DNA of 64,000 bases, from assembly GCA_019918135.1 (NCBI GenBank), contig WBZZ01002592.1:1-64000 (forward strand). The letters run 5' to 3'. The notes under the pieces were generated by a model. The model made no database searches. It saw only the letters and a list, made by a program, of their open reading frames with translations, and was not told the origin of the DNA. Below are positions 24,053-34,530 of this stretch, in pieces; positions within the stretch are counted from its first letter, which is position 1, and every line of letters starts with the position of its first letter. The DNA is from Paulinella micropora (Eukaryota > Cercozoa > Imbricatea > Euglyphida > Paulinellidae). Made by a program: the position numbers and the translations under genes.

Positions 24053-24490
24053 TACAAAAACAAGACAAGAACCTCAGTTTTTGACGACCGAGTTCATGCC
24101 CCAAGCAGACACAGACATTCTGCAAGCAAAACAAACAAAGACTTATCATTACCATGATCAAACATTGCAAACATACACACAAAGTCGTGGAGAAAAGAAC
24201 CTTGTGCAGCAGTAGGCAGGGGAGACCAAACTTGGTCGGCAACTTCGTTAGTTGCCGACCTAGTTCTTACTGTACACACACGCAAGCAAAAGCACGGCGA
24301 GAAAATCAGTGCAAATAAGAGCCGACATGAAATGAGTCAAGTTTCTCACCTTGGTTCAAGTGAAAAAGCAAGTAGACGTACAGCAAAGCACTACGTTCAA
24401 AGCGGCTGGGCAACCAGGTTTGCCGACCGAGTTCTGAAAGCAAGCACAGACGTCTGAAAACGTACCGTTTTTCGGAAGAAAAAAAATAGC
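24053..24490. other. T2 spacer, no gene seen
   Basis: Unremarkable sequence with a near-palindrome TTGGTCGGCAACTTCGTTAG/TTGCCGACC around 24231-24260. No coding signal. Confidence 0.35.
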
Positions 24491-24848
24491 ATCATGGAGA
24501 ACACATGCTTAAGGCCAAGTGTGCAAAAAATCTTTCCAAGAAAGCACTTAGTTTTAACGCATTGTCAAAAACACCACACCTTCCCCTTGACCCCTCCCAA
24601 CCCAAAAATTTGCCCAAAAAGGTTCGAAAAGGTGGAGCCGACACAAGAAAAAGGGCAACACTGGGGCGTTGCAGTGATCAGGCCACACTTTTTCGGCAAT
24701 AACGTCAGATTTTTTGGCGAAGCTTTTGCACAACTGACCCCTTCAAAATCCTCCCAGTACCAAAGCTCCAGTATGGCTTTGAAGGTACATACTCCTTCAT
24801 AATCAAGTTACCCTCAGTACTCATGTTGATGTTGTTGTAACACTGCAG

Positions 24849-27213
24849 GTCTCTGCTCTTTTGGGGCGGCGTAGAAATGCGGAGGGCGTCATCTTCGTTG
24901 AAGTCAACACCGAGGACAACTGGGTGGAGTGGGAAGGGTTGGTGCAGACCGTAAGTTTACTTGCACTGCAGATGTAGACCAAGAATCGTATGACGAGACG
25001 AAAGCTCTGTTGTGGAATTGGCCGGCTGAAGCGCAGTGGTGCAATGAGATAGTGGGGTATACAGTTCGGTACAAGAACTACAAGCCACTTGAGGGTGTGG
25101 AATGGAAAGAGGGTGGAAGCTTGGGTAAGAGGATCAGAAACCCCCCCAAGCAAGCTGTGTGCACAGAGGAGAAGAAAGATAGAAAGAAGAAAGAAAAAAA
25201 GAAGAAAGAAGGCAAGGCAGAGAAAGAGGAAGACAAGCCAGAGGGAGAGAAAGACAAGCCAGAGGGAGAGAAAGACAAGCCAGGGACAGACAAAGACAAG
25301 ACAGAGACGAGCGAAAATAAGACAGGGAAGAAAGACAAGAAGAAAACCCAAAAGAAAAGAAAAAAAGAGCAAGACGAACAAGAAGGCAGCAAGAAGAAGC
25401 AGAAAAAGCAGAAAGTGCCGAGACAGAAAGAGTTGACTGAAGAAGAAAAAAAGCAGAGAGATGACGAACTGAGGAAGATACAAGAAGACACACAAAGAAA
25501 AGCAGAAGAGCGAGAGCGCAAACAGATTGAAGAGCAAAAGAAAGAGAAAGAGATGAAAGACCAAAAGGACAGAGAGGAGAAAGACAGACAAGACAGAGAA
25601 CAGAAAGACAGAGAGGAAAAAGACAGACAAGAGAGAGAACGACAGACGCAAGAGAGAGAAGCCGCGCTACGCGAGTTGAACAAAGAGAAGCCACCACCAA
25701 AGAAAGAAGATGAGGCAGAGAAACCAAAAGAGAGCCCGAAAGAAGAGCCAGAGAAAAAGACAGACACACCAGAGAAAGAGCCAGAGAAAAAGACAGACAC
25801 ACCAGAGAAAGGAGAGACATCAAAGAAAGAAAAGACAGAAGAAGAAGAAGAAGAAGAAGAAGAAGCAAGTAAGAAAGAAAGTCACCACACGCTCCCCGCC
25901 GATGGAATGTACTGCTTCGAGTCGCGCATGTATAAGTTCGAAGACGCAAAAATGGCTGTCGCGACCGTCCTGCATTTTCGCAATCCCACCACTGGGAGCC
26001 GGGAGCAATACGCAGTGTTAGAGTCCCTTGTTCCGCGCAATCTGAAGAATTTGCTTTTAAAGCCAAAGGTGAAGCTTGGAAGCCGTGAGGAAGAGTCTTT
26101 CTTTGCAGTAGGGTAACCGAGTTGCTAATTTTTGTGCGCCTTGCAAATTAACATTGCTGCCTGCAGACCCGGGTGCAAGCTGACCAAACCATTCCTGAAA
26201 AAGGGTTCGAATAACATCACTGACATTACAAAGACAGTGTTGATTCAACGAGTGGTGCGTGATCCAGACACAGGCGATGTGTTCAACCAGTACCAAATCG
26301 CGTCACTTAACGTTATCGATCCTGACTTGTCCAAACAACTGGCCAAGAGTCAGATACATGAGCAAAAGTGGAACAAAGAGATTCAGGCTGATATACAGCG
26401 CATGGCTGATCCGAACACTCCAACCGAGCTGCTGCCTGTAGTTTACGACTTTGTGTGGCTGAACGATCAACCGCAATCTGCAGAGTCGTGGGAAAATGGT
26501 CGCCCGCGCAGAGCGTGCACAAAGCCTGAGCCCAAGGTTGACGAAGTCGAACTCGCTTTGATCGAAGCCTCCCCATCGCTTCCCCTCAAAAAGGTGTATA
26601 AGTCCAGAAAGTCACGCAAGAAACCACGGGCACAGGACACTGAAGGCGAGGTTCAACCCACGATCAGCGGTGACACGCCCAAGGGTAAAGGTAAAAGTAC
26701 TCCGTCAGAGCCCGAGCTTACCTCCTCGCACCCAACATAGACGTTGCTGCGATCGTGAACAACGCTGTTACCTCTGCCTTGAAAGCAAATGCTGCGGCCA
26801 CACAGGCAGGCAACAATCAACTGGCTCATGTCCTGGAGAAAATTTCCGCTGAAATGATCTCACTTCGTACAGAGATGAAGTCCAAGTCGCAGACTGGTAA
26901 TATTAACACCAATACCAGTACTAATTCGCAGCAGAGCAATCCACGCAAACCACAGCCTGCCAACCCAGTAGTTGAAGAGCCAGATGAGAACGGTGGAGGA
27001 GATAATAGTAACTTGCAAATTCAGCCTTTTCAGCAGCTTACTTTGTCGCAGACAAACAAGCCACCATTTCAATCGCCCGCGGCTACTCGTCAACAATCCT
27101 CTTTTATGAATTATCATTTTATTCAAGAGCAGCGACGCATTGACCAGGAACATCACATGAGGCAGGAACAGCTCAGGCAACAACAACTTTTCAGCAACTT
27201 TTACGCGTGGTAG
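24849..27213 (+). CDS. T2 accessory protein, Lys/Glu-rich, unrecognised
   Basis: Spliced plus-strand gene. An exon opening after CTGCAG at about 24849 reads VSALLGRRRNAEGVIFVEVN. A conserved-looking globular part follows, with YDETKALLWNWPAEAQW and YTVRYKNYKPLEGVEW. About 250 residues of Lys/Glu/Asp/Gln repeats come next (25150-25870), and then a second globular part with ADGMYCFESRMYKFEDAKMA. Short introns are visible at 26113-26166 and 26691-26740, both GT...AG. The last exon is Asn/Gln-rich and ends KQ-rich, FYAW. The highly charged middle should be helical or disordered. The gene is read towards the T2 right end, away from the transposase. It may bind the element DNA or help the transposase, but I recognise no family. 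The start is uncertain. Confidence 0.5.
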
Positions 27214-27289
27214 TATTATTATTATTTTCGTAAGTCATATTATTATTATTTTCGTAAGTCATATTATTATTATTTTCGTAAGTCATATT
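27212..27289 (+). repeat. Three tandem 26-bp repeats
   Basis: TATTATTATTTTCGTAAGTC occurs three times in a row directly after the stop of the accessory gene. Confidence 0.85.
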
Positions 27290-27413
27290 AGTAAAGTTTA
27301 GAATTATTGATATTATTACTTTCTGTTTATCAACCCATTAGTATTTGTATGTATTAATAACTGCTTTAAATCGTCATCCCTATTATAATCGTCCTTGGGT
27401 AAATTCAAAGTGT

Positions 27414-27978
27414 TATCCGTAAGTAACACCGGTAAAGTTAAGTGACTACGATAAATCAAGTATTAATATTTAAAATTAATTAAAATTTATCTTTTCCGTG
27501 ATTATTTAAATGAATTAGGAAGTAAACGCTGCAGGATTGATTTTGTTTTGGCCACTTATGTATTATTGACTTAGTGAAATTATGAGTGGCAAATATCACT
27601 AATTTTCAAGTCACTGGTGCCACCGCACAATTGTGCTGTATGATGTAATTCAATTTAAATTTGATTTTTTATTAATTTATCATGTAATTCAACTTGAGGC
27701 GTTGAGTTCACAGTAAAAATCCAGCAAGAAAGTGGCAAATAAGTGGCAAAATAAAGAGTAAAAATATTTGTTAGTTTTTGCCACATTTTTGCTGATCTAG
27801 TGACCCTGGCAACTTGAAAAAACATTTAAAATTGATTTTTATTACTTAGATATGCTGTTTCCACATAAATAATCAAAATAAATATATAAAACTTACCGGA
27901 GTTTGCCACTATATTTTTAGTAGTTGCAGTGGCAAAAGGTGGCAAAAGGGACAAGTCCTTTTAGCCGGTATGAATGTT
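27414..27978 (-). repeat. T2 right terminal inverted repeat
   Basis: Inverse of 18106-18670 with few differences and the same GTGGCAAA word repeated through it. Outer end GCCGGTATGAATGTT. Confidence 0.9.
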
Positions 27979-28340
27979 GTATTAAAAACTTGATTGCAAC
28001 AAAATACGTCTTGACTTCATTTTCAAGTTCTTAAATGAACTTTAGAATTAAAGTTAACTTTTTAAAAGTAAGTCCGTCAAGTCGAAACATTAATATTATT
28101 AATAATGTTAGAAATCGATTAAACACGTTTACTATGGCTGTTGCGTAAGGGGACCTTGAATTTCTGTTGGTCCAATCAAGAAGGGTGGTTTTGACTTCAT
28201 GAATTTCTTGAATATTGATTATTAATACTGCTTGTACTACGGTCAGATCATACATGTTCTATTTGCTGTATTAATATATTAGCATATATGGTTTCAAATG
28301 GTTAATATTGATTTATATGGTAAGATTGATTATCATTGCT
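27979..28340. other. T1 sequence right of T2
   Basis: AT-rich remainder of T1 up to its right terminal repeat. No gene seen. Confidence 0.4.
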
Positions 28341-28454
28341 GAAACGGGTATCGTGAACGGCGCCGTGAACGTAAGTCAATCGTGAACGCCTATCGTTGAC
28401 GATTATCTTCTAACGCACGCGTTAACGTACCTCACCCTTAGAAATAAACTTCAC
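28341..28454 (-). repeat. T1 right terminal inverted repeat
   Basis: Inverse of 11545-11658 with a handful of differences, ending CCCTTAGAAATAAACTTCAC. It abuts the resumed copia integrase sequence. Confidence 0.88.
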
Positions 28455-29023
28455 GTCTGACCCTTGTAGGGCCCAACCTGCAGAGGTGTAACCATCCTTA
28501 CTGCCCATTCGGCCTCGTTCATTTCTTCCCAGAAAGCAGCAGGTAACCTAGCATCCAAACGAAGGGCAGTAGCTCGTCGACCACTTATTCTGTGATCTCG
28601 TTCAACTATAGGATTACTAGTGTGTTCGTTTCGTGGCGAAGGCTTCAAGATGATACCCTTTTGATCGCAGAATTGCTTCAGTATGTTGGAGGTAAACTCG
28701 CCATCAGTCCTGATTTGTTTCAGCTTTCTGCTAGTTTGAGTCTCTAGGAAGTGAATAGCTCTTACCAGTTTTGCCGAGTAGTTTGTAGACTCCCTTGTCG
28801 ATGTGTAGGCATTGATACTGAAGCCAAATTTCTCCTTAGCGACCAACTTGTACCAGTTGCCCTGTACAGACTTGACAGGCCAGGGACCACGAAAGTCAAC
28901 GCTAATAGACTCACCACTTTCGAACTCCTCATCCACGTGCTTGCTCTCCCTATAGTACGGCAAACGTGTAGCTTTTGCTTGTAAACACGGATGACACTGT
29001 TGTGGTAACTTGACGCGTCTCAC
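28455..29023 (-). pseudogene. copia integrase core region (fossil part)
   Basis: The sequence contains SISVDFRGPWPVKS, KLKQIRTDGEFTSN and NPIVERDHRISGRRATA, the spacing expected for a retroviral-type integrase catalytic core. The adjoining part of the integrase region lies at about 11230-11540, on the far side of transposon T1. Confidence 0.85.
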
Positions 29024-29085
29024 GATTCGAATCCCGAAGCTCGTAGGTACGAAATCCAGCCAAGCGCCTGTAAACAGAGTGTAGC

Positions 29086-29490
29086 TTACGTTCTTGGTGG
29101 CAGCTCCACGATTGTTGCGCCAGCCGGCCCACGTTCACGGACCTGATAGCGTATCATCCGTTGAAGTGCATGCCACGCGAACTCGATGTGCACTGTACCA
29201 ATGCCGCACGCCGGTAGTAGTTGAGACGAAGGTAAATCCAACCCATCTTCCTGAGAATAGTCGCAAAACAGCTCATGCGGGCCTTTATCACGATGCTGGC
29301 ACTGAGCACTGCAATAAGAAACCCAAAAGCATCCTTGACATGATCTGTGTCTGCTCGCTCGAGTCTCGACTGCGTCGCAGGACTCACAGTGCTTTGGTGG
29401 GCTAGGGTTTGCGTGTGAGCCTAGAGCAGCATGGATTGGTGAAGTGTGGTGTCTCGAACAGAACTCACACATGCAGATTGTCCCTGCCAA
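29086..29490 (-). pseudogene. MYND-type zinc finger within the copia element (fossil part)
   Basis: The open frame contains CESCDAVETR, then CQGCFWVSYCSAQCQ, then HELFC. The pattern C-x2-C, C-x2-C, YCSxxCQ, H-x3-C is that of a MYND zinc finger, a protein-interaction module of eukaryotic regulators. It lies between the protease region and the integrase, in the same orientation as the retrotransposon. MYND fingers are not a standard copia part, so it may be a captured domain of this lineage. The finger match is good; its role is unknown. Confidence 0.7.
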
Positions 29491-29764
29491 CCTTCAGGTA
29501 TTATATTGAATCCCAGCCGCAATGACCAATATTCCATTTCTGTGACAGAAGCGTGTCTGAAGCAAAAGTGGACGTCTATAGCCCAGAACGTCCCCGCCCC
29601 AGGTAGCATGGGGTGCGATAGCGATCCCACAAGTCTGATATCTCCTAGTAGGTCCCGTGGGAATGCAATCCCAAGTCTTACCATGGAACGATCGTCGTAG
29701 CCAGAATCTGGTGGTAGCGGCGCCAGTGCCTGCTTGTTCTCGCCGGCCACTTCCTTTTGCTCCT

Positions 29765-32096
29765 TCAGCCACCGTTCGAGCCAAAAAGGTTGGGAACGTT
29801 ATCATCAAGCTTATTGTTCGGGTACCATGCTTCTTCCCGAGGCATCAAGTACGTTCGTGGTGCACCAAGTCGCCACGCAGCTGGCCAGTGTGCAGGTGGT
29901 ACAGGAAATCCCTGGGGAAACGACACCTTTCTCTGCAACTTAGGTAAGAAGCACCAAAGGTTTAGCTTGAATTGATAGTCATTCTCATCAAGCTTCTGTT
30001 CAGGCGTCAACGACTCCCATGGGATCTCTTCAGGTCGGCAGTAGGTCTTCAATAGAAAGTCAACATGCGGGTTAATCACCCCGTCCACCTCATCTGACGC
30101 GTTAGGTAGACCGAGCCCGTCCGCTTTCTTCTCCTCAGCCGAAGGTACCCCCGCTGCTGCCACAGGAGGATTCTCATCCCGCATTGCTGCTGGCTCATCA
30201 GGTTCCTGTAGCAAGGAATCGATCTCACTTATTGCAACCGGTGCAAAAGCCATGCAGACTATAGCTTCATCGCTCATCTTTCGACCAGTAGGGCCGGTCC
30301 CACCCCCGTAGTTGGTAGTCCGGAGCGGCCGCTCGTCATCGCTGTCTTGCGACACGCGATCGTCAGCTTCGGTGTCTGTGCTCGTCAGAGTCCCCACCAT
30401 CACCGTCATCGTCCCCAGAGCCGTCTGGATGATCATGTAGCTCCCCAGGCAAGAAGAAGGCATCTTCAAGATTCTGAATTCGTAGTAGACATACCGCGAA
30501 TGCACATGCACCATTTATGAGAATGCAATGGCAAAGCGGCATCTGTTGGTCCCACCCCACAACGTGCCCCTGTAGTTCTTCTTGTTCGAGCTGTAGCCCC
30601 ATGTTGAGCTCTTCCACAAACCTAACACCGCAAAGTGCGACCCGACTCTTGCTGTGGTTGAGAGTTGCGTACCGACTGCCATCATCCCATACATCATCCT
30701 CACATGGTCTGTCCACTGCGGGTCCAGCGAAGTGACCCAAAGGCACACACAGCTTGATGGCTGGGTCATAAGTGTAGGGCCAGAGTTCTTAGGAACAAAG
30801 GCAAATGCCAGGCCAGCCCAAGCATCTTCGAAGTCGGGCTCGTCACCACCCGAGTTGTTGTCGGAGCCTGCCCCCAGGACAGTGTCTTCAAGCTCAGTAA
30901 GGGCAGCGCGTGGTTCGTACCCATCGTTGCGTCCCTGGGCAGCGTGTCGTTGACCGTTGCCACGCTGAGCCCGACCGCCGCGCCCACCATTGAACGCGTA
31001 TGCATTTCTGTTTCTCCCACGTTGTGGAGTTGTGGTTCTGTTTTTGTCAGTTGACCTGCTCGGCCCTCGCACCGAGCATTCGGCACCCGAATGCGACGGC
31101 TTTCCACGGCATTCAGGTCGTTGACAGTTGTTTCTCCACCTTCGCACGGGTGCACACCACCACAAGACCAACACTTACCATTGAATTTTCCGCTTTCCTG
31201 TGCCAGGAAGACGTTGGTTTCCTCCTTCTGGGCACGTCCCTCACCGTTCTGCATTGCAAACGCCTGCATCTGTTTCCTCGCCATCGCTACCAATGCGTCG
31301 AAGTCAGGCTTGTCGGCGTCCACCTTGTTGAAGTAACATGTTCGTCCAAAGTCGACGAACGGTAGATGCCTTGCCGCCTGCAACTTTTCAATCAAGTTGA
31401 TGCATTTGTAGGCGTCCGAGAACTCTTGCTTGCGTTCCTCCAGCAACACGTACCGGTAGCAGTAGCTGTGCAGCCATCGTTGCGAAACATCATTCACCTT
31501 CAATCGATCATTTTCGTGCTGATGGATCAGACTGGCAGCCGATATGGCACCGATGTGCGCGTACCTGTTGCATGAGGCTGTCCACATTAGCCACGGGTCT
31601 CTTCCAGCTCGTCGTAACGTCATTAAGGCGTCCTTGTTGAGCTGCGTCGCTTCCGTAAGTATCGCTGTCAGCCGCATGGCCAACTCCAAACGCGATCTCG
31701 CCGGTAGGCAATTCGTCAATTCTTCCCAAGTTGGGTTCACACCCAAGGCAGCTACTGCCATTCGTTGCAAATTGGTCCACGGCCGGTGTTGCAGCACTAG
31801 CCGAACTCGAGAGCGCCGTCGAGCTCGATGAGCTTGACGAAGACGTCGTCGCTATAGCCGGTGCTGTCGCCGGAGGCGTGATGATCAGCTTCATCTCAAC
31901 CCTGGTCACAGGCGCCATGTTGTCGCGGGCCAGCATAAGCAGTCGCGGTTCAGTACCGACCAAGAATTGCAGAGTAGAGTAGCGCCAGTCGTCGAAGTCC
32001 TGCGCATCTCGTACTGGATCAGATGTAGGCTTTGGTAGCTGTGGAACCTTGAGTGAAACCTTAGCTAGCTCATAACCAATACCTCCCGCTGGATTC
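29765..32096 (-). pseudogene. copia gag and protease region (fossil part)
   Basis: The region begins just inside the 5' LTR with MNPAGGIGYELAKVSL, followed by a Ser/Ala-rich segment. A gag-like stretch with LLMLARDNMAPV and DALVAMARKQMQAFAM comes next, and then a Cys/His cluster near 31160 (CWSCGGVHPC). An Asp/Glu-rich low-complexity part follows (30300-30100). No clean aspartic protease motif can be read by eye. The region is decayed in several places. Confidence 0.65.
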
Positions 32097-32525
32097 ATAA
32101 TGCAGATTGTTGACGGACGCCTATGTAAACCTATAACGTTATTAATAGAAGCTTCAAGTGACAGAGCCACTTTGTAACTTTATCAAAATAGATTTACTGA
32201 GAATGAAATACCAAACCGGAAGTCTTGAATTGAAACCTGTCCAATGAAAGTAGGACACTGTAAAACAATTGAGAATACAATCATCTTGAATTCGAGTACA
32301 GTCATCTTGAATTATGTACCTTATAAAAATATAGAGAACCAATAAGAGAAATCATAGATGACTCCCGAAATAATGGTAATATAATGGTAATTGAATAATA
32401 AATGTGGAAAAGTATCCGTATGGTAAAAAGCGGTAACGGTGAAAACTGTCACGTGAAATTGTCCAATGAGATATGATTCAAACCGGATAAACATTCAGAT
32501 ATAATGTGTACATTATAGTTCAATA
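32078..32525 (-). repeat. copia 5' LTR
   Basis: 448 bp matching 8241-8688. The inner flank continues as GGTTATGAGC on the coding strand, a plausible primer-binding site for an initiator-type tRNA, although this overlaps the apparent gag start. The outer edge is followed by the CGAAG target duplication. Confidence 0.9.
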
Positions 32526-32530
32526 CGAAG

Positions 32531-33403
32531 TTGTCGAACCAAGTAGACTTCAGGTCGTCGGCTCGTTTCTCCTCCAAACTGACACCCCCCCAAAAAAAAA
32601 CAAAAAAAAAACAAAAAAAAAAGATATAAAAAAACAAGAAAAAAAACTGTGCAACCAGTTTGAGTGGTTCTTCCACTCCGCCTGGTCCCTCTGGACAGGG
32701 AAAAATGGAAGAAACAAGTAACGAAGCTTCCAGGGTCACAAGAAGAACATTGGAATGAAATTTTACAGCGGAAGAAATTTGTAATTTCATGCCAACACCC
32801 TCCGCTAAATGAGAAACAAGTTTCACCAGGGATGGCGCAGCGCAGAAAAAAACAGCTACTTGGTTTTTTTCGGCGTTGCGCACCCAGTAACGACCTCAGG
32901 GGTCAGATGGAGAATCGGAGCAAGAAATTTTACCGCTGAAGAAATTTGTAATTTCTTGCCAGAACCCTCCCTCAGTAACGAAGCTTGAAGGATCAACAAT
33001 CCAAGAAGGAGATTGTAACGTTGTGCTTCAGAAGTAAACTCCTGGCGTTGCTTTCCAGCCAGCCAGTAATTTGACAGACAGGAGTCCGAAGACGACCAGC
33101 AAGAGTTTGAGTTGGTGCTCTTCTTCCTTTAAAACACAAGCTTTAAAGGACGGAGAATGAACTAGTAACCAGCGCAGACAGCGGTGAGTTCTCTACAAAA
33201 TCTTCAGACAATCTTTTACCCAAAAATTTCAAAGAGAACTAGCAAAAAAGAGCTCATCCGCAGAGAACCGAGTTTTCTGTGATCAGGCACACCGAGGATT
33301 TTGCAGGAATTAAAGTACAAGTAATGAAAGGACTTGTACTTGTGGGTTGCGGAAAACATTTCAGACAAGAAAAATATGCTATATTTTTGGCAACTACACA
33401 TGC
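32531..33403. other. Gene X region between copia insertion and 5' exons, right copy
   Basis: Low-complexity and weakly coding sequence. An A-rich run with C-tract lies at 32585-32645. Two related blocks contain GAAGAAATTTGTAATTTC (about 32770 and 32938), a partial tandem duplication of roughly 170 bp. AAATATG palindromes lie at 33370-33388 and 33437-33456. Some gene X exon sequence on the minus strand is likely, for example around 33360-33220, but I cannot set borders. Confidence 0.35.
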
Positions 33404-34024
33404 TCAAAGCAAACCAAGGTAAAATTTTGAAAAGACAAAAAATATAGCATATTTTTCAGAACACAGTTGATGATCATCCAGGCGTGACGGAGGGGGGGAA
33501 GGAAAGAAACTTAGAGATGTCTTGATTTCCTGAAGGCGAATTTTGCGGCGGCAATCAAAGCTCCTGATCGGAATCACTCTTCCAAACGATGACAAAACAT
33601 CGAGTCCTTCCCTGCTTAGTCCTTGATGCTTGAGTTCAAGGCATAAGTCAAGCTCCCACTGGAGAAAACGCTGACCATGTTGAAGCATGACGAAAAGAAG
33701 GAAGCACCAAAACGCTTGTCTGCCCTCCGACAAAAGAACTTGGGCGTCATGTTCTTCAATTTTGCGAAACTGACCGTTCGGATGCCTGACATGCGCTAAC
33801 TTGTGCCACAATCTGTAAAGTCTGTCAGGCGCGAACATTTTCACCCAAGCCTCGAAGCCAAAACCCATGAAATCGCCTGACCACGAGTGACCACAAGAGA
33901 AAAAAAAACTCATTGAACGTGCTACAGGCAACTTACTGGAGACAGCTTTCTTGATTTTCAGGTCTTCTTCTGCGAACGTGTTGCAATCAGAAACAAAAGG
34001 AGTGCCCTGAATCGATTTTGCCAC
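33404..34024 (-). pseudogene. Gene X, right copy: 5' exons, unrecognised
   Basis: Leftward open frame of about 200 residues from the ATG at 34024 (MAKSIQGTPFVSDCNTFAEE). The interior holds MGFGFEAWVKMFAPDRLYRL and LKHQGLSREGLDVLSSFGRV. The first part is duplicated at 3839-4195. Its last part reads through an AAATATAGCATATTT palindrome and is probably intron. No family is recognised. Together with 8235-5841 it forms the gene split by the copia insertion, so it is treated as disabled. Confidence 0.5.
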
Positions 34025-34530
34025 TTCAACGAAGTGGCTTCTCAGCGCAGACAGGTAACCTCGCCTGAGAACCTAATATTGTCAACAAAAAAAAAACAGA
34101 AGTGGCGAGAATGGTTTTACAAGGTTGTCGGAAAACAGAAATATGGCATAATTCCGACACAGGACCCTTTTCAAACAAATCTGCCCGGAAAAAGTGTAAA
34201 AAATCACTTTCAAATGATGTCTCAGAAAAAGAAATATGGCATATTTGCCAAAGTGAGCCGGTTTGAGCCGACACTCGGTGCCACCAAGGCACAAAAACCG
34301 GTTTCTGACGTCAGTTTTTGGGACGAGTGGCCGGACTGGGTCCGTTTGCCATTTTTGATTGCATTTCAGCATATGAGGGTGACTTTCCGTCCCTATCAAA
34401 ATAAAAAACACATGTTTTCAGGCCTAACTTAATTTTTTTTTGCTTCGTGACCGCTTCCGGTCAACTTGATCACTTTTGTTCAGGTGTCTAGATTGTTGCA
34501 CTCTCAAAATCTCTTTCCGAACAATACATC
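34025..34530. promoter_or_regulatory. Divergent spacer between genes X and Y, right copy
   Basis: The spacer matches 3332-3838 in inverse orientation over its whole length. It has AAATATGGCATATTT-like palindromes at about 34138 and 34231 and a conserved GCTTCGTGACCGCTTCCGGT block at 34442-34461. Its position between two outward-facing ATGs argues for a shared promoter. Confidence 0.45.

Larger units (their letters stand above)
18106..27978. mobile_element. DNA transposon T2, nested in T1
   Basis: A 9.87-kb element bounded by 565-bp terminal inverted repeats (18106-18670 and 27414-27978). The outermost bases read AACATTCATACCGGC. It carries a minus-strand transposase with a SAP domain, a plus-strand Lys/Glu-rich accessory gene, and between them a cluster of SINEs and microsatellites. 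The two repeats are very similar, which suggests fairly recent activity. I could not find a clean target duplication: flanks are GTAATATT on the left and GTATTAAA on the right. Confidence 0.88.
11545..28454. mobile_element. DNA transposon T1 (hosts T2)
   Basis: Terminal inverted repeats of 114 bp (11545-11658 and 28341-28454) enclose 16.9 kb. The element sits inside the copia integrase region, with a GT dinucleotide on both sides (11543-11544 and 28455-28456), compatible with a 2-bp target duplication. Without T2 it is about 7.0 kb. It carries a multi-exon plus-strand transposase gene (14991-17847) and a minus-strand coiled-coil ORF (13483-12541). Because it interrupts the retrotransposon, it is younger than the copia insertion. 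Confidence 0.85.
8241..32525 (-). mobile_element. Ty1/copia LTR retrotransposon, fossil, with nested insertions
   Basis: The element lies between two direct 448-bp LTRs (8241-8688 and 32078-32525) and a 5-bp target duplication CGAAG (8236-8240 and 32526-32530). Read leftwards the order is 5' LTR, gag, protease region, MYND finger, integrase, reverse transcriptase, RNase H, 3' LTR. Integrase before reverse transcriptase is the copia order. A purine-rich tract (GGGGGG on the coding strand, 8689-8694) abuts the 3' LTR. The LTRs differ at about 15 of 448 positions, roughly 3 percent, so the insertion is neither brand new nor ancient. The coding part is broken in several places, and DNA transposon T1 interrupts the integrase region. 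Without T1 the element would be about 7.4 kb. Confidence 0.92.

Noticed and set aside
25078-26066. Long Ser/Leu/Phe-rich minus-strand open frames
   Set aside because: They are the complement of the Lys/Glu-rich region of the T2 accessory gene; purine-rich coding DNA leaves the other strand open.
18098-27986. Eight-base target duplication for T2
   Set aside because: GTAATATT and GTATTAAA share only scattered bases; no exact duplication could be shown.
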